Source: Knoxdaviesia capensis
Taxonomy: Eukaryota; Ascomycota; Sordariomycetes; Microascales; Gondwanamycetaceae
Assembly: GCA_001510575.1 (NCBI GenBank)
Contig: LNGK01000003.1
Location: 3,921,732 to 3,985,731 of the forward strand
DNA length: 64,000 nucleotides
Direction of reading: 5' to 3'
In this document: positions 39,223 to 48,110 of the stretch, piece by piece
Numbering within the stretch: the first letter of the stretch is position 1
How the letters are laid out: every line of letters begins with the position of its first letter
Notes under the pieces: model-generated
Told to the model about the DNA's origin: nothing
Seen by the model: only the letters and a program-made list of their open reading frames with translations
Database searches by the model: none
Program-made: the position numbers and the translations under genes

Positions 39223-40866
39223 CTACGCAAGAGAACCCATGGGATCCCACAGCGGCAGCACAATCGGCTCCTTCTTGAGCACCTCCCGAACATCCGGGGT
39301 AAGGAACCGGTAGTCAATGACCGCCTGGTAGCAGAACTCGTCCATCCAGGCATCGCTCATGACAAACCAGCCCTTGTCGCCGGCAGCCTCGCCCCAGCTG
39401 TTCTGCACACGCCAGCGCACGGGCTTGCCGGTGGTCTCGTCAACGTGCACGGCAGTGAGCACCATGGCGTGGGTCATGGCGCTCTCGCCGGTCCGGAGGC
39501 GGGTGGCCTTGGACATGGCCAGCAGGCCGGTGCCAAAGCCAAGCTCGTAGTCGTACAAGTCGAGGTCCATGATGCCGAGAGGCGAATCGGAGAACTTGCC
39601 GACATCAGAGCCGAAGAAAATCGGCAGGCCGGCGCGCAGCATGGCAACACAGGCTTCCTTGAGAGTAGCCATCGGCACGTTGACGTAGGTGACACCACGG
39701 CCGCCAACAATATTGCCCAGGCGCGACACGGTCAGAAGAGAAAACTCCGGGTTACGCGGGTCGTGCACAAGCGACACAAACGAGGCAATCGACGCGGCAG
39801 ACAGCTGGCGGGCAGCAGTCACGGCAGCAGGGTTGACGGCCTTCTTGAGGCTGCTGCTGCTGGGAGTGATGTCCTTGGCAAAGGCAAGCGGCGTGGTCTT
39901 GACCTCATGGGCCACACCATCGCGGTCGGCATACTGCCAAGTGAAGAGCTCATCAGGGCGGGGAGGCGGGCCCAGGGTGATAGTGAGAATGCGCTGGATA
40001 TCACGCATCATGTCGGCCTTGGCCGAGTTGATCGCGGCGGCGGGCGAGCCATTGGCGATGTGGCCACGGAGGACAACGGCAAACTCGCGCAGCTTGGTCT
40101 TGAGAACCGAGTTGAAAATGGACGAGTTGGAAGCGTTGAAGTTGTCCGGGTACAGCGACTGGGGAACAAGGCCATACTTCTCCACGAGGTTGTAAACCAT
40201 GTCCCACTGGCCACCGTCGCTCACAATGTCGCCCAGCAGGGTCTGAACAATGCGGCTCTCGATGTCTTCGGTGGCCGTCTCCAGGATCTGCTCAAGGAAC
40301 CAGTTGCACTTCTCCAGCTTGTCCCAGAAGAACAGGTAGGCCTGCGACAGCTCGAACTTCTCCAGTTCATACTTCTCCATCAGCGCCACGCGGAAGGTGT
40401 TGGTTGAGGCGAACAGCCAGCAACGGCCCGATGAGCGCTGGTTGGTGATGGGGGCGCCCTCAAAGGGGATCTTGACGTTGTAAACCTGCTGGTCGGAAAT
40501 CTTGGGCTTGATCGACATAATGACGGTGCGGGGGTTCTGCTGGCTCATGGCAGAAACGGCAAGGCTGAGCACGAGACAGGTCTGGGTCAGTAAGAACTCG
40601 CTTGACGGCCGTTGGACGGCGTGATAAAAACGTTTCAAGATCCAAAGATCAACCTACCGATTGGTGCGATCAGAGAGAATCTCATCCTGAGTCTTGACCA
40701 GCGAGGTGACAACCAGGCCCTGGGCAGTGCGATGGGAAGACGACTTCTCCGACACAGCCGACTGGCCAGCGGGGCGGTCGCTCAGGCTCAACCGCCGCAT
40801 GTGCTCGACGGGAAACTTCTCCGGGGCCGGGTTGGAAGCCGGCATCTTAGACTGCTGTGAACCCAT
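39223..40866 (-). CDS. BLH1: Bleomycin hydrolase / Lap3-type cysteine aminopeptidase (peptidase C1B)
   Basis: Predicted 516 residues in two exons, 40866-40658 and 40564-39223 (donor g|gtaggt, acceptor ctcag, phase 2). This papain-fold self-compartmentalised hexameric aminopeptidase trims small peptides and homocysteine thiolactone-type substrates in the cytosol. The catalytic Cys is in SSGRCWLFA (C118), with the oxyanion Gln upstream in ITNQRSSG. The catalytic His lies in MTHAMVLT and the Asn in VQNSWGE. Family blocks FELSQAYLFFWDKLEK and SDGGQWDMVYNLVEKYG are intact. The start is the first in-frame ATG (MGSQQSKM), giving a roughly 70-residue N-terminal extension before the conserved core. 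MGSQQSK also fits the N-myristoylation consensus. Length is normal for fungal members. It is convergent with the tRNA-Ser gene. Confidence 0.96.
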
Positions 40867-42639
40867 ATTTGGAGAAAAAAGGAGTTGAGCAACGGGTTCG
40901 TATGGATGCAATTGTTGGTTGGTTGGAGGGGGGAGCAAGGCGAGGTCAGCTGGATAAGATAAGAGTCAGCAGAGCTCTGATAAGAGGATCTTGAGAGGAT
41001 GTTCACTTTAGGGCCAGCCAACGGAACCGACAAGAGAGAAACGAAGTACTAGGAAAACCCAAGGATATAGGGATATAATAGGATAACGATGCTAGATGGA
41101 CGGAAGTGAGAAGAGAAGAAGAAAAAAGAAAGAAGAGAGAGAGAGGATGAGCAAGATTGTAGTGAAGGAGGGAGGGGGAAGACGAAATATATAGAGGCAC
41201 TGATAAGAGCGGGAGAGCAGGACGCCGAACAAAGAAGGAATGGTCCAACCGCCCTGGCTAGTTGAAACCTGGGAAAGAGCGAGGGACCTTCGTGCACTTT
41301 GCGGGTCGGTCGAGGTTGCCTAACACGCTCTGTATGTAAAACAGCCAAAGAGCTCTGTCCAATGTAGCTTCCGGGCTTAAAGTCCCGGGAACCCTGATAG
41401 CTAAACTGAATCGTCGGCGGCGGGGAGAGCTGTCAGGGGTGTTAACGTGTACATGTGTCCCGCATACGTTCCGCCGCGTTAGTGGAGGTACCTCTGCAAC
41501 GCAAGCCACTGCACGCGGGCCCTCTCACCACGCCTGCCCCCCCACTAAATCTGGCCCAGATCAGAAGGTCGTTTATATCGTGGAGAACACATACGAATCA
41601 GCTTTTGCTGCGGAAGAGGACACCAACGCTCTGTTTCCTCTCGGCATACAGCTCACATTGTCTTGTATCGAGTGTATACTCCGGTTAGACGGAGACGAGG
41701 TCAGCAGCCGCTCCGACTCCGATTTACTCATCCGGCCTGATATGAAGTAGCTGTTCTTCGCACTGTCCATTTACTGTGCCAGTGCGCAGATATATGCAGG
41801 ACAGCACAGTGCCCGCAGCCAGTCCCGTTAGATGGTGATCGCAAGAACTTGCTGTGATGTCGTGAACCACCCAGTCAGGCCCTCACACAGCGGAACCTCA
41901 ATGAGACAGGACTTTTTTTTCCGTTTGGCATCTATCGCGAGAAATGCAAATATTCGAAAAAGGGCTAAAGATCCCCTGGTGGACAATCTCTCGTCGGCGT
42001 TCAATCCAGCAACCATCGGACAACAAGTCCCGGCCAAAGCACCGTCTACGGGTCCATTTATAAGCCAGACAGACACACGGCATACATCACTCGCGTCACG
42101 TCCTCCCATGGAGAGAGTACGCACAACGGTACTAGTAACTTGAACCCAGTCTACAGGAAGTCGATACGAACAGGTGAATTACGATTTCCCAAAACAAGAA
42201 GCGGTACCACATATCACGCAAGGCGTAGAGTAATAGAAGATCATGGGGATACATTCTTTCGTGCTAACTATCCAACATATAAATAAACAAATTATAGAGG
42301 TAATAGGAGGTACATGATAGAATGAGAGCTTAGTTCGGAAACGCAAAGGTGAAGGTCACAACATATATGAAGAGAATGACTTCTTCAAGTCAGCACCAAC
42401 ACAGCTTACGCCACGAGTCTCGGCAAAGCCCTCTCATGTACAACCCCATGTTCCTTTCCAACCAACAAAAACAGCATATGAGCCAACAGAGACATGTGTA
42501 TATATGAGTCGAGAGATCAAGGGGAGAAAAGGAAAATATAAGAAAAGGGAAACCAGGTACTACCAGAAACCACGCCATGAAATCCTAAAGCCAAAAAAGA
42601 CTGGAAGCCGGTGCATCATGCTTTTTCTGATTGTCACAT
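40867..42639. other. Intergenic: peptidase promoter and hexA 3' region
   Basis: Near 40,870-41,250 the sequence is purine rich on the plus strand, so CT-rich leader for the minus-strand peptidase. Near 42,180-42,639 it is AT-richer and probably holds the hexA 3' untranslated region. No other gene is recognised; a 103-codon plus frame at 41,439 has no family resemblance. Confidence 0.6.
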
Positions 42640-43313
42640 TTACAGGCGCGATCCGTGGATGACCTTGAGGTCGACAACGAGCTCGCTGCCCCGGTCGTTG
42701 AGAACCAGGACGCGGATGCTGCCGCGGCCAGAGTCAAAAGCGCGCTTGAGGCGAGCATAGAGGTTGGACTGGTCAATGACCGACAGGCCCTGCTTGACGT
42801 CGCCAGTCTCGGTCATGGCAACAATCTCACCGTCCTGGATGTCAAGAACACGGTACATCTTGAACACCGGGCCCAGCATGGTCTGGACAACAACGCTGGG
42901 GGCAGGGTGCGAGACGAACGAGCTCTCCTCGTGCAGCTGCTTGGTGAACAGGTCCACGCCGAGGTAGCGGTACTGGCCGGTGGAGGGGGAGGTGGTAATC
43001 TTGATGACCTGGCACGGGCGGCCCTGGAGCATCAGGAAATCACCAATGCGGATGTGGTGGCAAGGGATGGTGACAGTGTTGGGGACATAGCTGTCGCTGG
43101 GGCCGGCAGCAGGGCCGGAGGATCGGGTCTCCACCTCAACCTCACGGTGGTGGTGATGATGGTGGTGCTCCTCGGGGTGGGCAATGCGATCCGCCAGCTT
43201 GTGGATGCCCTGGCGGAAAGAGTGGTAGTGGCCTGTGGAACAATGTTAGAAAATGAATTCGGGCCCAGCTTGAGACAGGAGAGATGCTTACCGTCCTCGT
43301 CGTAGTAGCCCAT
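42640..43313 (-). CDS. hexA: Woronin body major protein HexA/HEX1
   Basis: Predicted 204 residues in two exons, 43313-43292 and 43232-42640. HEX1 self-assembles inside peroxisome-derived Woronin bodies into a crystalline core that plugs septal pores after hyphal damage. The start MGYYDEDG with a phase-1 intron right after it, the following HYHSFRQG and His-rich linker, and the core SYVPNTVTIPCHHIRIGDF match the family. So do GRPCQVIKI, RYLGVDLFTKQLHEESSF and TETGDVKQGLSV. The fold is eIF5A-like. The C-terminus SRL is a type 1 peroxisomal targeting signal. An in-frame open region extends upstream of this ATG through another intron (see the separate entry), so longer isoforms are possible. Four TGTTTAC sites lie about 1.3-1.4 kb upstream. 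Confidence 0.97.
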
Positions 43314-44020
43314 TTTGGATTTCTGTTGGTGGATGGTGCGGGGTTCGGTGATGTCTTCGGAGAAGTAAACGCGCTCCTTATAAGCGGGAGTAGGTCTCGA
43401 GCGAGGGGCGTCTACAGCAACTTCTTCGCGGATGATCTTCTCCTTGAAGGTGGTGCGGCTGATAGGGGTGTCAACGGCGCTGTCCTGAGCACGGAAGCGT
43501 TCACGGTACTTGCGCTCGGCGATGTCAAGAGGAGCTTCGCAGGCGGGATAGGACTGATCGATCTCGATGTGAGATTCAGAGAATTGGGCACGGGGACTAT
43601 AGATAGCGGTCAGGAATGTGTCCAAGATGTTTAGATGTGGGGTGTGGGTGTTTCGAGCAGGTGAGACCGTTTTCGATGGGCCTTCACGCTCCAGCCTCTT
43701 GATTGATGTCTCAGTTGAGACTGGACAGCAGAACAAACTTACCGGAGTTCCTCGCGGCTGAAAGTGTCAGGGATACCGGGACGGCGGTAACGCTCTTCCT
43801 CACGTGTATAGATGACCTCTTCTTGAGGGAGCGCAGCAGCGACAGGGTATGAAGAAGAGTATTGACCTTCCCGTCCGGCTTTTTCGGGGGCGGTTTTGAT
43901 CTCAAACTCTTCACGAGTCTCGGTGGTGATGGCAGCGGTTTGGGTTTCGGCCTCCTTGTATGAGGAGGGGAAAAGACTGAAGGGGACGGGGACACGAGCC
44001 TCAAAGTCCAGGTTGGCGAC
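43314..44020 (-). CDS. hexA: Probable N-terminal extension exons of a long hexA isoform
   Basis: Directly upstream of and in frame with the hexA ATG, a protein-like sequence runs from 43596 and contains FRAQDSAVDTPISRTTF and VYFSEDITEPRTIHQQ. Across a GT..AG intron (43742-43597, phase 2) the frame continues in an exon 43743 to about 44020, with EEFEIKTAPEKAG and REEERYRRPGIPDTFSREEL. The segment is about 190 residues, charged, and apparently under coding constraint. It contains no Met before the canonical start. The only usable-looking 5' boundary is an acceptor at aaaag|gtcgcc, just after an in-frame TAA. No in-frame ATG exon was found in the next 700 bp, so the true first exon is undetermined. 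Alternative splicing upstream of hex1 is known in Aspergillus oryzae, which makes a longer isoform plausible. Confidence 0.6.
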
Positions 44021-44626
44021 CTTTTATTGCGCGAGAGGAACCTATCTTCTCGTCGACCTTTCGTTCTAAATAGACGAAAGGAAGATTAAGAAGAATATAG
44101 GAAAACTCCTCTTGCTGTCAAACAAAAGGTGGGCAAGAAAGCGGGAAAGAAAGAAAGGGAAGAAACGTTGATATGTTCCTTCACCCTCTCTGAAGATGAT
44201 GATGATTGATTGATTGGGGGGGAGGAGTAGATTGATTGATTAAATTGGAATGTTAGATGAGGATGAGGAATGGAAGAGAAGAAGAAAGAGGAAGAGAAAA
44301 GGATGAAGAAGAATGAAGGGGGATGCGGGAGAAACGATGGGATTTTGTCTGGGAGAAATGGGTCGGGGTTGTTGGCAGAGAGACCAGGGAAGGAGCGAAA
44401 TAGGGGATAGTCAGCAAAAGCAACGGAAGCGACAATGGGGAAGAAACAGGCGGGCTGGGGAGAAATATTGGGAAGGGGCGTGCATGAAGCAGCGAGACGA
44501 CCACGGGGTGTTTGTACTGAATATATAGGAACAAGGCGGTGGAGGTACTTGAAACCGTTCAGCTGAAGACAAGACGTGGTGTGGTGGTGGTGGTGATCGA
44601 GTGAAAAGAGGTTCGTGTCGTAGCGT
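44021..44626 (-). promoter_or_regulatory. hexA upstream leader region
   Basis: CT-rich on the minus strand, with GATT tetranucleotide repeats near 44,205-44,240. The only minus-strand ATG (near 44,490) opens a short frame with no suitable donor. The region is probably untranslated leader or promoter. Confidence 0.5.
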
Positions 44627-44707
44627 TGTTTACTTGGGGGAGTGTTTACTTTCGGTTTGGCGGTGTGTTTACTTTTGGCCCGGGTCCTGGTGGCTTTTAT
44701 TGTTTAC
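44627..44707. promoter_or_regulatory. Cluster of four forkhead-type TGTTTAC sites upstream of hexA
   Basis: TGTTTAC occurs at 44627-44633, 44643-44649, 44666-44672 and 44701-44707, all in the same orientation and each followed by TT. The reverse complement GTAAACA is the classical forkhead core. The second copy is extended to TGTTTACTTTCGG, which recurs exactly upstream of the myosin gene at 61,127. Binding is inferred. Confidence 0.5.
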
Positions 44708-45755
44708 TTCTGCCCCTTTCAGGGTTAGTGTCATTTGCCACACCACACCCAAAGCGACTCCCGACCAGTGCTAACCTCGTTCTTTTTCTTGCTTTTTGGC
44801 CCTTCAATCTTAGGGGAGGCCCTGATGGTTGGTCAATTTGTTATGCTATGCCTCCACGTCTCTCACTGGCTGCAAATATCTGCTGGCTTGGGTTTGGTGA
44901 TATCGACGTGTCAGGGGGCTGAAGCTGGCCAGGGGCTGGCTTAGACGGCCTAAAACCTGCGAATCCGTGATCCATCACCCGCTAGGCGTTCGGGGCATGG
45001 CCGTGAGTTACCGAGCAACCGACACTGCCACGGGAAGACGAAAATGGCATGTGCCAGGCCATTGAAGGTTGTGTTTGGTGGTGATACACGAATCAATCTG
45101 GGGGAGAGAACCTGGGAGGCAGATTCCAATGTTGACGGTGTTAAACACCGGATGACGGACCTGGGGAGGAAAGGAATGGAAAAGCTACGAATAAAGGGGA
45201 GAGGCAGATCAATCGGCAGAGGGCTCTCTCAGTTCCCGCCTCCCTTTTTGAGCTGCTTCTCCCAGCCTTCAAGACGTGTACAAGTGGTATATCTACCACC
45301 TTCAGCATGCACAGCCGGTTAGTGAAATATGCAAGCAGTTCATGATTATAACCTCCTCCAAAGGAATTGTGTAAAAGAACAGTCGATAGTACGAAGACAC
45401 TCTGCATCTCCAGCTTTCCCGTATCACACAGACAACGCTCAACCCGACGGGAACATGCATTCTGCTTCCCCGGCTAGCCAGTGCCGAGCAACGAGGAAAC
45501 CAAGACTTGGACGAAAAAAAGGAACAGAGAGGTTGGAGAATCCTGCGTTTGTTGTTGTTTTTTTCGGACACCCACTTTTGCTGGGGTGGGTGGCAGGGGA
45601 GGCCGCTCATCTTCGCCAGAACCGCCTGGACCGTTGTGGAAGCAAACGACAGACTGACCCAGTCTGTGTGATAGGACAATGGCTGGCTGTTTTCACCACA
45701 CCGACCTATCGACTCCAATAACTTGACGCGTTTCTGCTCACTTGCAGCGTATGTT

Positions 45756-45790
45756 CAGTACAGTACAGTACAGTACAGTACAGTACAGTA
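45756..45790. repeat. (CAGTA)7 microsatellite
   Basis: Seven perfect copies of CAGTA, the cleanest member of the dispersed pentamer family. Confidence 0.97.
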
Positions 45791-46933
45791 CACTGCATGT
45801 TCGAGTCTCTCGGTCGGCCAGTCAGCGAGCGTCGAACTCGCGAGAACCACTTCACTCTCGCCCGCCAGCCACCGCGATTCAAAACTGGATATGCACGTCT
45901 CGCCCCAACCGTCCGAATTACCACCACACCACATAGCTCACGCAGCTTTCCCTCTTGCGGGCGGAAGATTCCCTTTTCTCGTCGGATTGGTCACTTCACA
46001 GAGAAGCGTGTTTGAGACACCGATTGACACAGTGTGAACAGGCGAGGGCTTGGTCCCGGGGGGACCCATCTCAAATGTGGGAGAAACACCAATGCAAGAC
46101 CAGATTCAAAAAGAGGCTGGAACCTGCGTGGTCTGGTATTATTGGCTACGGTGTTCTCCAGGCCAGGCAAGGAGATAGTGAAAAGAAGAGTGGTTCCTTT
46201 TTTTGAGTGCTCCACTGCGGAGATGGGATCAGTCCAAGCTGAAATGGGGGTTGCAGGATTACTTTTGGCCCTTTCTCCCACTTCGTATTTTATCTCACCG
46301 GCGGCGGGCGGCTCTCTGAAGGGCCCACGAGAATTGCCGTTGCGACCTATGTAAAGAACGAGGAATACCAAGTTCAATCACGTCCGGCTTAACGGGCGAT
46401 CTTTTTCATGTGCATGAGAACCCGTACGTAAGTCAATCAAGCGTGCATGTGTGGTCCAAATAAGTCACAGGAGGCGCTCAAAGCCGCAATAGTCACGAAA
46501 AACGCGCTTGTGACTGGCCTGTTCTTTGACGCGCCTTTGACGCGTCACACCAGTAGTATTCAGGCATGCCTTTTTCACACACTGTACTATACGTCCAAGT
46601 CCTACAGAACAGTATCGTACTGTACGTGCTGTTTAGCGCCTCGGTAATCCAAGAAAAAGAAAGGAACCCGCAAAAAGGTGTGTAAAAAAGGACGCCTGTG
46701 TCTCAGCCCTCGACAATCTCTTTTTTTCCTTTTTTTTTTCCTTTTCACACGCCCCCTGGCGGATTGGCCGGGTTTAGTTCTGCGGTTACCGTGGAAACGC
46801 CTTGTTCAGAATACACAGTGCTCCAATTTTGGGGGGAGAACCGAACCGCCCTTTCGCGTTCCCGTTTTGGCGCTCGCTTGGGGCGCGCTGTGAGGCTGGT
46901 TGTGAATTGGCTGGTAGGTCTGGGTGGACGAGG

Positions 46934-46971
46934 GTACTGTACTGTACTGTACAGTACTATACTGTACTATA
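46934..46971. repeat. (GTACT)n array with inverted segment
   Basis: Three GTACT units switch to GTACAGTACTATACTGTAC, creating self-complementary segments. It is the same family as 16,944-16,988. Confidence 0.9.
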
Positions 46972-47269
46972 GGTGATGTGCAGCTTCGCTGGATGGCGGG
47001 CGCAGTAGAGTGGTGGTTGTGGTGTGAATGGGAGGGAAGCAGATGTGTCGTGGTTTGAGTAGGGAATAAAGCAAGCAGAGGTGAGTGCGGGATCGTTGTT
47101 TGAGTGTTACCGGAATCTCAAACCACATGAATTATATGCCCGGACGGGCTCACCCGCGTTGGCTCTGACTGCATCCAAAGGGCCTAGCATCTCTGTCTCT
47201 TCAATCCTCTCTCAATGCGCTGTCCACAAGCCGTTGTATGTTCAGAGATTCGCTCCATACCTTGCGCGC

Positions 47270-48110
47270 CCAAAGGCCATCTTGTCCAGAGGGCATCTCG
47301 AGATGGAACGTCACGAAGAGGGCCGACGCCGATGTCGCGTCGAAGCTCCAACAGAGGGGATCTGGGGAATCTTCAATCTCGATGGCGAGAGAGAGCAGAG
47401 ATCATGTGGTTGCTCGTGACTTCCAAGGAGCCAGCGGTATCTCATCACTCTTCAATCGAATCCTCCACATATGTCATGGCTCGGTGAGCTGCTGCTGTAT
47501 GCGTGAGCATCTTCTCTGTTCGACTGTTATACACCCACAGTATGAGTACTCTCTGGCTGTAGGGATTCAGACAAGGGAAGCCACGAAGCAGACCAACGCC
47601 GATATCTTGTCGAACCTCCAACATGGAGAACCAGGTGAATCCAATATCCACGGTAGGAAAGAGAGAAGAGATAGTGGAGTTGCCCGTGGCTTCCAACGAG
47701 CCAGCGGTGTCTCATGCATGCGTGAGCATCTTCACTTGTCAGCTGCTACACGCCCGCAGTATAGATACTCTCTATATGGAATCCAGACACGGGAAGCCAC
47801 GAAGAGAATCTACGCCAGTATCTTGTCGAAGCTCAAGCATGGAGGATTGGGTGAATCCAATCGATGCGACAAGAGAGGGGAGAGAGGGGAGTATTCCTCG
47901 TGAGTTCCGGCGAGTTTGCGGTATCTCATCGCTCTCAATTGAGCGTCGCATTCTTGGACAGCTTCTCCGGTCGACTATCGCACGCACCGAATGAATAATT
48001 CTCTAGAGGGAATCCCGACAAGGAAAGTCCCCAGGAGAATCGCCTCTGGCGTCTCGTCAAGGCTGGGTCCTAGAGGTTCTGAAAATCCAATCATGATGTC
48101 AGAAGAGAGA
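47270..48110. repeat. Degenerate long-unit tandem repeat, about four copies
   Basis: Anchor words such as GGGAAGCCACGAAG, CTTGTCGAAGCTC, GAGCCAGCGGT and GCGTGAGCATCTTC recur in the same order. The CACGAAG anchor lies at 47,312, 47,582 and 47,798, and a decayed fourth copy is at about 48,028, giving periods of about 270, 216 and 230 bp. The first three copies stay open in one plus-strand frame (47,238-47,903). The predicted peptide therefore repeats blocks such as REATK..ADILS and GFQRASG. No known protein is recognised; it may be a minisatellite or remnant of a repeat-containing gene. Confidence 0.8.
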
